A stretch of DNA of 64,000 bases from Paraburkholderia sp. GTDB taxonomy: Bacteria > Pseudomonadota > Gammaproteobacteria > Burkholderiales > Burkholderiaceae. The stretch is taken from NCBI RefSeq assembly GCF_024281035.1, contig NZ_JAMXLH010000048.1, positions 62,001 through 126,000 of the forward strand, written 5' to 3'. The notes beneath the pieces are model-generated. The model was not told the DNA's origin, did not search any database, and was given only the letters and a program-made list of their open reading frames with translations. Each line of letters opens with the position of its first letter. Within the stretch, counting starts at the first letter, position 1. The position numbers were made by a program, and so were the translations under genes. This document shows positions 8,764 to 17,326 of the stretch, piece by piece.

Positions 8764-9175
8764 TTTGTCGTAATCGTTTCGGCAACCTATCGATCAATCA
8801 GGTTGCCAAATTAGTCGGAAACAACAAACGAGAGCGGAGGGGCGAACCAGGTTGCCCCGCAGCCCTGGCTCCCCATGCTCGAGATACCGAAAATTCAGGC
8901 CAGTTGCGGGTAACGCAGGATCGATTGATCCGAATCTATCCTCCGCTAGCGCAGCACGATGTGCGAGAACGAACATAGTTGTTCAGCAAGAGGCCCGACA
9001 ATTTCAACTGAAGTGAACCCTGTCGTGCCGGGCATAGATGTTCATTCCCACAGCCCGCACGGCAGTTCCTCATCCCCATTTTTTACGTCGCAGCCCAGGC
9101 TGGCCGGGGTCCCCCAGGGTTTGCCGCTTCAGCCGGAACGCACTATTCCAGTTCAATCTGCAAGGACGCCGCGAG
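8764..9175. other. Divergent intergenic region between the DUF707 gene and glf
   Basis: About 410 bp without a convincing gene. It must contain the promoters for the leftward DUF707 gene and rightward glf. It holds the hairpin at 8781-8807, a further copy of its arm (AGGTTGCC) at 8849-8856, and a palindrome GGATCGATTGATCC at 8918-8931 whose GATTGATC is the reverse complement of GATCAATC in the hairpin loop. The stretch looks less GC-rich than the flanking ligase gene. Confidence 0.5.
8781..8807. promoter_or_regulatory. 8-bp perfect inverted repeat 18 bp upstream of the DUF707 start
   Basis: GGCAACCT (8781-8788) pairs perfectly with AGGTTGCC (8800-8807) around an 11-nt loop. It lies just before the ATG of the leftward gene, so in the mRNA it would fold in the 5' untranslated leader. 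It could be an operator or a translational hairpin. A third copy of the arm at 8849-8856 favours a protein-binding site. Confidence 0.35.
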
Positions 9176-10264
9176 ATGAAATATGACTTCGTTATCGTGG
9201 GCGCAGGTTTCGCCGGCGCCGTTTGTGCTGAACGTCTGGCGACGAATGGACAGCGCGTCCTTGTGATAGACAAGCGCAATCATATAGGCGGGAATGCGTT
9301 CGACTGCATGGACGAACATGGCGTGCTGATCCATCCGTACGGACCGCATATCTTTCACACCGGCAGCAAGCGGATATTCGAATATCTGTCGCGGTTTACC
9401 GACTGGCGCTTTTACGAGCATCGGGTTCAGGCTCATATCGACGGCAATCTCTATCCGATTCCCATCAATCGCACGACCATCAACAAGCTCTACCACCTTG
9501 ATCTGAACGAACAGGAAACAGCCGATTACCTCGAGTCGGTACGTGAGCCACGGGAACGGCTCACCAGCAGCGAGGACGTCGTGCTAAGCAGTGTCGGTCG
9601 AGATCTGTGCAACCGTTTTTTTCGCGGCTACACGCTCAAGCAATGGGGACTCGATCTATCGGAGTTGTCCGCCGGCGTGGCCGCGCGAATTCCGACGCGA
9701 ACGAACGATGACGACCGTTACTTTACCGACGCGTTCCAGTTCATGCCGGCGCAGGGATACACAGCCATGTTCGAGAAGATGCTCGAACATCCGAATATCG
9801 AGGTGCGCCTGTCCACGGATTTCCATGTGTTGAGGTCGATCATCGAATATGACCATGTTGTTTATACCGGTCCGATCGATGCGTACTTTGACTACCGCTT
9901 CGGCAAGCTTCCTTACCGCAGTCTGTCATTCCAGCATATACATTTAAGCGGTGTGGAGCGTTTTCAATCGAGCGGAACTGTGAACTACCCAAACGATCAG
10001 GAATACACAAGAATTACCGAATTTAAACACCTTACGGGCCAGCGGCACGCTGGAACATCAATCGTCAAGGAATATCCACGGTCCGAAGGCGAGCCCTATT
10101 ATCCAATTCCACGTCCGGAAAACGAGGCGCTCTTTCAACGATACAACGAACTCGCTGAAGCAACCGCCAATGTCACCTTTGTCGGCAGGCTGGCGCAATA
10201 CCGCTACTACAACATGGACCAGGTTGTGGGTGCGGCGCTCAAGGCAGTGGAAGCGCTGCTGTGA
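9176..10264 (+). CDS. glf: UDP-galactopyranose mutase
   Basis: The 362-residue flavoenzyme interconverts UDP-galactopyranose and UDP-galactofuranose in the cytoplasm. The protein opens with the FAD-binding motif VGAGFAGAVCAERLA, then RNHIGGNAFD and PYGPHIFHTGSKRIFEYL, which are hallmark UGM segments. FFRGYTLKQWG and the C-terminal GRLAQYRYYNMDQVVGAAL also match. ATG 9176 was chosen over an upstream in-frame ATG at 9038 because the family begins just before the FAD motif, and an AAGGA lies upstream. The length equals that of typical bacterial Glf (about 360-380). Its presence implies galactofuranose in a surface glycan made here. With galE nearby, the route UDP-Glc to UDP-Gal to UDP-Galf is encoded in the window. 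Confidence 0.96.
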   Translation: MKYDFVIVGAGFAGAVCAERLATNGQRVLVIDKRNHIGGNAFDCMDEHGVLIHPYGPHIFHTGSKRIFEYLSRFTDWRFYEHRVQAHIDGNLYPIPINRTTINKLYHLDLNEQETADYLESVREPRERLTSSEDVVLSSVGRDLCNRFFRGYTLKQWGLDLSELSAGVAARIPTRTNDDDRYFTDAFQFMPAQGYTAMFEKMLEHPNIEVRLSTDFHVLRSIIEYDHVVYTGPIDAYFDYRFGKLPYRSLSFQHIHLSGVERFQSSGTVNYPNDQEYTRITEFKHLTGQRHAGTSIVKEYPRSEGEPYYPIPRPENEALFQRYNELAEATANVTFVGRLAQYRYYNMDQVVGAALKAVEALL

Positions 10265-10584
10265 CACAGCATGCAGCAGGTGCATCACCGGGTAGCACGA
10301 TCGTCGCCTCTGAGGGTAGGCTGTGGACCGAGCCTATCCGCGTGCGCGCCATCTCGCAGCGTGAAGTGAGCGCAGACCCGGCTGGCGCTTGAATCCCGCC
10401 CCGAGATCCGGGCCGTACTGATCGACACGGGCAAGAACGCGACCTGTCACGACTATTTCAGGCGGCCTGGTTTTTCGGAAACAAGCGCGGGTTTGTACGC
10501 GCGCGCGGCAAATGAACCACCGTCCGGTATCGAGATCGAGAATCTGGGCGCGACCGGTTTTCTTCTCGTTCGCCTTTAGCGCCG
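10265..10584. other. Gap between convergent glf and cysC genes
   Basis: About 320 bp lie between the stop codons of two convergent genes. Open frames here have no recognisable protein features, and I found no strong hairpin followed by a T run. It may hold a degraded gene, but nothing I can name. Confidence 0.4.
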
Positions 10585-11202
10585 CTAACGGGGCACGCGC
10601 AATTGCCGCTGCACGGGCCGCCATGCGGATTCGATCCGGCCCTTGCTGGCGAGATGCTCGATGATCTGCTGCACGCAGGCATCCACGCTAACGCCCTGGG
10701 TTCGAACGGTGAGGTCGGGATTCACCGGCGCGTGATAGGCCGCGTCTAGCCCGGTGAACTGCTCGATCTCGCCTTGCCGTGCGCGCTTGTAAAGACCCTT
10801 GGGATCACGCATTTCACAGACATGCAGCGGCGTGTCGACGAATACTTCGACGAACGATTCGTTGCCGATGATTTGCCGGGCGCTCGCGCGATGCCCGGGA
10901 TGGGGGGAGATGGTTGCGGTGACAGCGATGTAGCCCTCTTTGCCGAAGAGCGCCGCTACATGCGCGACACGCCGGATGTTTTCCATGCGGTCTTCGGCAC
11001 TGAAGCCGAGGTCGGCGTTCAAACCGGCGCGCAATGCGTCGCCGTCCAGCATGGTCGAGCGGATGGCGAACGTTTGCATTCGCGCGACAAAAGCGCGGGC
11101 AATCGTTGTTTTGCCCGCTCCGGGCATGCCGGTGAGCCAGATCACAGTACCGGCCAATGCTTCCTGTTCCACGCTTGTTCGCCCCCGCTCGCCCAAAGGC
11201 AA
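10585..11202 (-). CDS. cysC: Adenylylsulfate (APS) kinase
   Basis: The 205-residue protein carries the P-loop GMPGAGKTT (residues 25-33), LDGDALRAGLNADLGFS, DRMENIRRVAHVA, the ISPHPGHRASAR segment where APS kinases carry the phosphorylated serine, and DPKGLYKRARQGEIEQFTG followed by APVNPDL. These are diagnostic of CysC. It phosphorylates adenosine 5'-phosphosulfate to PAPS, the sulfate donor, in the cytoplasm. No ATP sulfurylase or sulfotransferase gene is in the window, so its partner lies elsewhere. The position beside galE and glycosyltransferases suggests PAPS for glycan sulfation rather than cysteine synthesis, but this is inference. It lies about 190 bp after galE on the same strand. 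The first ~15 residues are outside the family core, so the true start could be a little later. Confidence 0.93.
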   Translation of the reverse strand: MPLGERGRTSVEQEALAGTVIWLTGMPGAGKTTIARAFVARMQTFAIRSTMLDGDALRAGLNADLGFSAEDRMENIRRVAHVAALFGKEGYIAVTATISPHPGHRASARQIIGNESFVEVFVDTPLHVCEMRDPKGLYKRARQGEIEQFTGLDAAYHAPVNPDLTVRTQGVSVDACVQQIIEHLASKGRIESAWRPVQRQLRVPR

Positions 11203-11391
11203 GCCTTATTTCAGAGGCCATTCTAGCGTTGAAGCGTGTGTCGTAAAGCCGTTGTAATAATCCGCAACAACCGCTGCGGGGGCGGGCGTCGCGCACATTG
11301 CTGCGCGCTCATTCAGCGCAGCATTGGTTGCGGCGGCCACGATTGAAAGGTGGCGGCTGGCCGTATTGGCCTCGCCGCCGCCACGGCTTGC

Positions 11392-12423
11392 TTACCGGAA
11401 ACCCTTCGGATTGGCTTCCTGCCACCGCCAGTGGTCCTGGCACATGCGCTCGATGCCGAACTGCGCGCGCCAGCCGAGCAGCTTTTCGGCGTTCGCGGGG
11501 TTTGCGTAGCATTCGGCGATATCGCCGGGCCGCCGCGCAACAATCTCGTAGGGCACGCGCTGGCCCGACGCCTGCTCGAAAGCATTCACGACTTCGAGGA
11601 CGCTATAGCCGCGCCCGGTGCCGAGATTCACGACAAATCCCGAATCGCGCCCATGCAGCGCGTCCAGTGCGGCAAGGTGTCCGCGTGCGAGATCCACGAC
11701 GTGGATATAGTCGCGCACGCCCGTGCCGTCGGGTGTGAGGTAATCGTCGCCGAATACACGCAGTTTCTCCAGCTTGCCGACGGCAACCTGCGCGACGTAC
11801 GGCATCAGGTTGTTAGGAATGCCCGCGGGATCCTCGCCGATCAGCCCGCTTTCGTGCGCGCCAACCGGATTGAAATAGCGCAGCACCGCGATTCGCCACG
11901 ACGGGTCGGAAACCTCGATGTCGCGCAGTATCTGTTCGGCGATCAGCTTGGACTGGCCATACGGATTCGTTGCAGAGAGCGGGAACGACTCGTCGATCGG
12001 CGAGCGTTCGGGCACGCCGTACACCGTTGCCGAGGAGCTGAACACGAACTGCTTCACGTCGTGCTTGCGCATCACGTCGAGCACGACGAGCAGCCCGTCG
12101 ATATTGTTGCGGTAGTACTCGATCGGTTTGGCGACCGATTCGCCCACTGCCTTGAGCGCAGCGAAGTGGATTACGCCAGTGATTGCATGTGCTTTGAAAA
12201 TGCGTGCGAGCGCGGCTTCGTCGCGCACGTCGGCTTCGTAGAACGTGAGCGCCTTGCCGGTGATCTGCATGACGCGTGCGAGCGACTCGCGATGGCTGTT
12301 TACGAGGTTGTCGAGAGCGATCACATCGTAGCCGCCGTCAAGCAGCTCCAGACACGTGTGCGACCCGATATAGCCCGCACCGCCCGTGACGAGGATCGTG
12401 CCCCTGGAGTTCGTCCGTGTCAT
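11392..12423 (-). CDS. galE: UDP-glucose 4-epimerase
   Basis: The 343-residue extended short-chain dehydrogenase has the NAD-binding motif VTGGAGYIGSHT at the N terminus and the catalytic YxxxK in NPYGQSKLIAE (Y155, K159), with the partner serine region SSSATVYG. HFAALKAVGES, YFNPVGAHESGLIGEDP and RDYIHVVDLA are typical of GalE. It interconverts UDP-glucose and UDP-galactose in the cytoplasm and would feed UDP-galactopyranose mutase. Some homologues also act on UDP-GlcNAc; the sequence alone does not settle this. It follows the GT4 gene by 34 bp on the same strand and is probably co-transcribed. Confidence 0.95.
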   Translation of the reverse strand: MTRTNSRGTILVTGGAGYIGSHTCLELLDGGYDVIALDNLVNSHRESLARVMQITGKALTFYEADVRDEAALARIFKAHAITGVIHFAALKAVGESVAKPIEYYRNNIDGLLVVLDVMRKHDVKQFVFSSSATVYGVPERSPIDESFPLSATNPYGQSKLIAEQILRDIEVSDPSWRIAVLRYFNPVGAHESGLIGEDPAGIPNNLMPYVAQVAVGKLEKLRVFGDDYLTPDGTGVRDYIHVVDLARGHLAALDALHGRDSGFVVNLGTGRGYSVLEVVNAFEQASGQRVPYEIVARRPGDIAECYANPANAEKLLGWRAQFGIERMCQDHWRWQEANPKGFR

Positions 12424-12457
12424 GCCGTTTTCCCGTTGATCGAATGAATGCGCCCGT

Positions 12458-13627
12458 TTAGAACGTCACGCCGGTAATCTGGTGAATGAGTTCGCGATAT
12501 CGTTGTACCACACCTCGTTCATCGAATTCTTTTTCGATTTTTTTTCGGCCCAGATCGGACATTTTTTCGCGCCCGGCGCGATTTGTTTCCAGTATGTCCG
12601 CGAGCCGGGCGGTGAGGGATGCGGCGTTGCGCGCCTCGCAGAGCAGCCCATTGACGCCGTCTTCGACCACTTCGCGGCAGCCAGGCACGTCCGTCGCAAC
12701 GATCGGGCGGCCCATCGCGCTCGCTTCCATCAGCGTGCGCGGCACGCCTTCGCGATAGGACGGCAGTACGACGCAGTCCGCGTCGGCGATGAACGGGCGC
12801 ACGTCGGCGGTCTCGCCCAGGTACTCGATCACGCCTTCGCGCTCCCACGCCGCCACATCATCGCGCGAGATAGCGCTCGGGTTGTCGACGCCAACGGGGC
12901 CGAGCAAGCGAAAGCGCGCATGCGGATAGCGCACGCGCAACGCGCGGGCGGCTTCGACGTATTCGCCGACGCCCTTGTCCCACAGCAGCCGCCCGATCAG
13001 CACGAACGCGAAGGTGTCGCGCTCGGGCAGCGGCGTGAACGCGTACTCTTCGAGATCCACGCCTTCGCCGTGCAGCAATCGCGCACGCTCCGGGTGAACG
13101 AGCAGGTTCTGATCTTTGAATGCGGCTTCGTCGTCGCGATTGAGGAACCAGACCTCACGCGGGAAGCGGAATGCGAAACGATAGAGCAATTTCGCTACCT
13201 GAGCAGCGCGGCTCTTCTGGATGAATACGTACCCGAGCCCTGTCGTGACAGCGACCGACGGCACACGCGCGAGCCATGCGGCAACCGATCCATAGATATT
13301 GGGCTTGATCGTGTAGTGGAAGACGACATCGGGTTTGAGCGCGCGATAGTGGCGGTAGAGCGCGCGCAGCGTGCCAAGATCGGCTACGGGATTCGTGCCT
13401 TTCGAGGCGACGGGCAGTTCCACGCAACGGCAACCCATTGCGGCGAGAGGCTCGAAGGTGCGGTCGCGCGGCGCGATGATGGTAACTTGCGCGCCTGCGG
13501 CAGTAAGTGCGCGCAGCAGCCCTTGGCGGTAGGTGTAGATTGCCCAGGCGGTGTTGCAAACGAGGGCGATGCGCAATGAGGAAACCGGCCGGGGCGTGGG
13601 CCTGGATTGAGTGGCGATGGTGTTCAC
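12458..13627 (-). CDS. Family 4 glycosyltransferase (PglA/GalNAc-transferase-like)
   Basis: The 389-residue GT-B enzyme begins near residue 19 with LRIALVCNTAWAIYTYRQGLL, then FHYTIKPNIYGSVAAWL and VTTGLGYVF. The C-terminal domain carries FVLIGRLLWDKGVGEYVEAA, ADCVVLPSYREGVPRTLMEASAMGRPIVATD (the EX7E-type donor site) and GVNGLL. This pattern fits GT4 enzymes of the PglA/CapM type that add N-acetylhexosamine to lipid-linked saccharides at the inner face of the membrane. The first ~18 residues are low-complexity, so the start may be internal. It heads the leftward run GT4, galE, cysC. Confidence 0.88.
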   Translation of the reverse strand: MNTIATQSRPTPRPVSSLRIALVCNTAWAIYTYRQGLLRALTAAGAQVTIIAPRDRTFEPLAAMGCRCVELPVASKGTNPVADLGTLRALYRHYRALKPDVVFHYTIKPNIYGSVAAWLARVPSVAVTTGLGYVFIQKSRAAQVAKLLYRFAFRFPREVWFLNRDDEAAFKDQNLLVHPERARLLHGEGVDLEEYAFTPLPERDTFAFVLIGRLLWDKGVGEYVEAARALRVRYPHARFRLLGPVGVDNPSAISRDDVAAWEREGVIEYLGETADVRPFIADADCVVLPSYREGVPRTLMEASAMGRPIVATDVPGCREVVEDGVNGLLCEARNAASLTARLADILETNRAGREKMSDLGRKKIEKEFDERGVVQRYRELIHQITGVTF

Positions 13628-13955
13628 GAAGGCTGATCGTTATTGAAGCAACTCAGCTGCCAGCTAAGCTGGGTATAGCGTCGGGCGATCATTTTATCCG
13701 ACTGGCGCCCCGGTCAGCGGCTCCGGCTCAAGCGCAGCAGCATACTTGCGCCATGCCGTTGTCGAAGACGACGTTCGCTACGTGGCGCTACGTGACGCCA
13801 AGGGCTCTAAAGATTGCCCCGCTCGCATCGCTGACTCGGCTTGCTTGAGCGCTGCTACGATCTGGCCTGTCGATTACCGGTTGCGTTTCATCGCCAACTC
13901 TCGTTCCGAATGGGAAAACAGGATTCCCAAAGCGGACCACTCCTGTGGGTTCAGT
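13628..13955. other. Gap between manC and the downstream GT4 gene
   Basis: About 330 bp between two leftward genes. It is long enough for a separate promoter of the GT4-galE-cysC run. An imperfect tandem GCTACGTGRCGC-like repeat is visible around 13778-13800. I see no gene and no clear terminator. Confidence 0.4.
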
Positions 13956-15377
13956 TCATGCGCGGCCGTATGTATCGTCGAAGCGAACGATGTCGTCTTC
14001 GCCCAGGTAGGCGCCGGATTGAACTTCTATCAGTTCCAGCGGAATGCGACCCGGATTGCGAAGGCGATGGGTGACGCCGAGCGGAATATACGTCGATTGA
14101 TTCTCGGTCAGGATAATTTCCGCGCTGCCGTTGGTGACAACCGCCGTGCCTTTCACAACGATCCAGTGCTCCGCGCGATGATGATGCATCTGCAAGCTCA
14201 ATTGCGCGCCGGGATTCACGACAATGCGCTTGACCTGGAAGCGCTCGCCCCGATCTATGCCTTCATAAGAGCCCCACGGACGTACGACGAATCGATGCGA
14301 GACGGACTCTTGACGACCCGAAGCGTTCAGGTGTTCGACGATCTGCTTGACGTTCTGCACTTTGTCACGATGTGCGACTAGCACGGCGTCCGCCGTTTCG
14401 ATGATCACCACATGGTCCAGGCCAATTGCCGCTACCATGCGATGCTCGGCGCGCACGTACGAATTCGATATACCGTCGGCGACTACATCACCGATCAGTG
14501 CGTTGCCGCTGCCATCCTTTTGAGCGATCTCTGCGAGCGCGGACCACGAACCGATATCGTTCCAGCCAAGGCCGACCGTCGCGATGACTGCCGCACGGTC
14601 AGTCTTTTCCATCACCGCGTAATCGATGGACACGTTGGGACAACGCTTGAACGTATCGGCATCGAGGCGAATGAAATCATTGTCCTGCGTGGCGCGCTCA
14701 AGTGAAAGTGACGACGTCTGGGCGATGTCCGGCGCATGGCGGCTCAACTCGCTCAGATATGAGGATGCCCTGAGCATAAATATGCCGCTGTTCCAGTAAT
14801 AGCCACCCTCCGAAAGAAAGCGCTCTGCAGTCTGTAAATCGGGCTTCTCTACGAAGGCTTCCACAGTGTGCGCGCATGATTGCGCAGCGAACCTGGGGCC
14901 CGCAAATATATAGCCATAACCGGTGTGGGGGCTGGTCGGCTCGATGCCGAACGTTACCAGGTGATCGTCGCACGCAATCGCGCTGGCCATCCGCACAGCC
15001 TGGACGAATGCGCTCTCGTTCTCGATCACGTGATCGGAGGGAAGCACGAGCAGCAGGGCATCTCCTGCCTCGCGGATCGCGAATTGCGCCGCGACCGCGA
15101 TCGCCGGCGCGGTATTGCGCCCGACCGGTTCGAGGACGATGGCAGACGGCTGCACACCAATCTGACGCAATTGATCGGCCACCAGAAAGCGCTGCTCGTT
15201 GTTGGTGACAACGATCGGCGCCGCAATGCCTTCGACGCCATGCAGTCGCCTGGCCGTCTGCTGAGCGAGTGAGAGATCGCTCGTCAGCTTGAGGTACTGC
15301 TTCGGATAGCCACCACGGGACATGGGCCACAAACGCGTACCGTTGCCGCCGCAAAGAATGATCGGAACAATTTTCAT
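13956..15377 (-). CDS. manC: Mannose-1-phosphate guanylyltransferase / mannose-6-phosphate isomerase (bifunctional)
   Basis: The 473-residue protein has the length and layout of type II PMI-GMP enzymes. The N-terminal nucleotidyltransferase has LCGGNGTRLWPMSRGGYPKQYL, followed by VLPSDHVI and FVEKPD. The C-terminal cupin (from about residue 360) has RPWGSYEGIDRGERFQVKRI, SLQMHHHRAEHW and TYIPLGVTHRLRNPG. It makes GDP-mannose from mannose-1-phosphate and can isomerise fructose-6-phosphate. It overlaps the stop of wcbA by 4 bp (ATGA) in a leftward operon wcbB-wcbA-manC, the same order as at the end of the B. pseudomallei wcb capsule locus. This suggests a mannose-derived residue in the capsule. 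The phosphomannomutase at 47485 would supply mannose-1-phosphate. Confidence 0.95.
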   Translation of the reverse strand: MKIVPIILCGGNGTRLWPMSRGGYPKQYLKLTSDLSLAQQTARRLHGVEGIAAPIVVTNNEQRFLVADQLRQIGVQPSAIVLEPVGRNTAPAIAVAAQFAIREAGDALLLVLPSDHVIENESAFVQAVRMASAIACDDHLVTFGIEPTSPHTGYGYIFAGPRFAAQSCAHTVEAFVEKPDLQTAERFLSEGGYYWNSGIFMLRASSYLSELSRHAPDIAQTSSLSLERATQDNDFIRLDADTFKRCPNVSIDYAVMEKTDRAAVIATVGLGWNDIGSWSALAEIAQKDGSGNALIGDVVADGISNSYVRAEHRMVAAIGLDHVVIIETADAVLVAHRDKVQNVKQIVEHLNASGRQESVSHRFVVRPWGSYEGIDRGERFQVKRIVVNPGAQLSLQMHHHRAEHWIVVKGTAVVTNGSAEIILTENQSTYIPLGVTHRLRNPGRIPLELIEVQSGAYLGEDDIVRFDDTYGRA

Positions 15378-17326
15378 TCGCTATTTTTCCCCGCTCGAAG
15401 AGAATGTGGACGATGCGAAATGCGCGGCGCATGTTGCACGCGCCAGAGCAGATGTCGAATGGCGTTGACGGACCAGCGGACCATTTTCAGCGCCATCCGC
15501 CGATGTCTCGCGTGCTTGAGAAGCGGACGCGAAGCCTGGGCTGCGAGCCGGCGAACGACTGCCTCCGGTGTGGTGTAAATACCGAGATGTCGATCCCAAT
15601 AGACTGGATATCGAATCAGAGCGCCGGCAACCAGCATATCGAGAGACAGTTTGCGGTTGCGCCACGGAATCGCGGCGAGCGCATCGTGTGTGAGGCCCCA
15701 CCCGGCGTAAAACGGCAGACCGTAGGTGAAGACAGGCTTGCCGCGCAGGAGGGCGTCGAAACCGGCGAGCGATGAGAGCGTGTGCACTTCATCGGCGCAA
15801 TCAACGAGCGTGATCAGGTCAGTATCTATGTCGACGATGTCGGCGAGATGTTGCGCATCGACGAGTCCTGTCCGGTTTCCGGACAGCACATCGGGATGCG
15901 GCTTATATACGATGAAGGCATCTGGCAGCAGACGCCGCACCTCGCGAAGCAGATCCTCGGCGGTATTGATGGCGCGCGTGGCGAACCGGATGGATGCATC
16001 GTCGGCAACCTGACCGGGCACCAGAACGATGTGCTTACCGTGAGGCACACGCCATGTGAGCGCGCGACGGCCGAGGTTGTACTTGGTCAGTCCTGCATCG
16101 ACGATCGAACGCCTCAGCGCGGAACTGCGTGCAAGTTCGGTTTCGTCAAAATGTGCCTCATTCAGCAACACGGACAAATCGCTTGGCTGGCTCGCATCGA
16201 AATAAATTCCACGTCGATCCACGACCTGGCTCATCGGTGCGACCATGTCAGAACCGAGTCCGCACGAATGCAGGAAGCCATCCTCGATGCGGACATGCTT
16301 TGCGCCAGTGGCCAGCCCCGACGTGTTTCGTGCACCCCAGAGTGCTGCGCACTCATTGCGCGTAACAAGCGCGGCATCGCCGGCCCAGCGAATTGCATTG
16401 CCGCCTGCTGTGAGGAATGGTGTCGCGAAAGGCCGCTTCCACCATTGAAAGCGTACGCCGACGATATCGGGAAGATCCGCGAATCGGTTACGCGTGCGAT
16501 AGTGGGTTTCGATGGCGTCGAGCAATTGAACCAGTGAGCCCTCTTCGTGCGTCAAGGGATTGATGTAGCGAGCCCAGCGTATGAAAGTCAGTTCGAACAG
16601 CGCAAGCGTCGATGGACGCGCGCGGCGGTCCGGAAAAATGTCTGCGTCGTGGGTCAAGCCCCAACCCGCGTAATACGGTGCTCCGAACACGTGAACGGGT
16701 TTTCCCGAGAGAAGGGCATGCATGCCCTCCGCGGCGCCTAGCGTGTAGACGTGGTCGACATGCGGAAGCAGTTTGCATAATGCATGCGCACCGTCGATGA
16801 AGTTCATGGCGACTGGAGTCTTGTCGATCATCGACGACAGCCAACGGCCGCGTGCGACCTCGCCTGAATGCACAATCCAGAATTCTGAGTCGCGGTGGGC
16901 GTCGAAAGCCGATCCGAGCATGCGAGAGAAGGTGAGCGGATCGTTCCGGACGATGCCGATCATCGTGAGTGAGCGATGACGCTGATCGATTACGAGCACG
17001 CGAGTTCGCTTGCGCGGTATGAGCAACGTGGGCGGACAACGCAGCCATTGATCGCGCGCGGGGGTTGCATTTGATTCCAGCACGCGTTGTACGACGCGTT
17101 CTATGTCGGGCGATATGCCGAGCGTTGAATCGCGCAAGGCCGCGTCAAGTACTCTGCCACAAGGTTCAGACGACGCGATATACCATGACAGCATGGGCAG
17201 GCCACGTGATGCATTGGACCAGACCGGACCGGGCATCTTGCTATGCATGCGAACACCGAGTGCGCACGCGTGCCTCTGAACAATTCGCGTGAAGATGTCG
17301 GGTATGAGATGGTCGAGTGCGAACAC
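15374..17326 (-). CDS. wcbA: Capsule export/linker protein, KpsC-like (tandem beta-Kdo transferase modules)
   Basis: The 650-residue protein shows an internal repeat that is diagnostic of KpsC/LipA. GKPVHVFGAPYYAGWGLTHD near residue 230 recurs as GKPVFTYGLPFYAGWGLTHD near residue 545, each after a DxVxTLgSlaG-like stretch. Homologues build the poly-Kdo linker that joins capsule to a lipid in ABC-dependent capsules, working with KpsS on the inner face of the membrane. The start is GTG at 17326, which overlaps the wcbB stop (TAGTG). The next in-frame methionine is residue 27. Both modules look complete, and the length is close to KpsC (about 675). Confidence 0.9.
   Translation of the reverse strand: MFALDHLIPDIFTRIVQRHACALGVRMHSKMPGPVWSNASRGLPMLSWYIASSEPCGRVLDAALRDSTLGISPDIERVVQRVLESNATPARDQWLRCPPTLLIPRKRTRVLVIDQRHRSLTMIGIVRNDPLTFSRMLGSAFDAHRDSEFWIVHSGEVARGRWLSSMIDKTPVAMNFIDGAHALCKLLPHVDHVYTLGAAEGMHALLSGKPVHVFGAPYYAGWGLTHDADIFPDRRARPSTLALFELTFIRWARYINPLTHEEGSLVQLLDAIETHYRTRNRFADLPDIVGVRFQWWKRPFATPFLTAGGNAIRWAGDAALVTRNECAALWGARNTSGLATGAKHVRIEDGFLHSCGLGSDMVAPMSQVVDRRGIYFDASQPSDLSVLLNEAHFDETELARSSALRRSIVDAGLTKYNLGRRALTWRVPHGKHIVLVPGQVADDASIRFATRAINTAEDLLREVRRLLPDAFIVYKPHPDVLSGNRTGLVDAQHLADIVDIDTDLITLVDCADEVHTLSSLAGFDALLRGKPVFTYGLPFYAGWGLTHDALAAIPWRNRKLSLDMLVAGALIRYPVYWDRHLGIYTTPEAVVRRLAAQASRPLLKHARHRRMALKMVRWSVNAIRHLLWRVQHAPRISHRPHSLRAGKNSE

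Noticed and set aside
10334..10624. A 96-residue minus-strand frame between glf and cysC
   Set aside because: No ribosome-binding site, no motif, and it overlaps the end of cysC. I left it as an unassigned gap.
11350..13579. Plus-strand frames of 365 residues each opposite galE and the GT4 gene
   Set aside because: Mirror frames; the minus strand carries intact NAD-binding and GT4 motifs.
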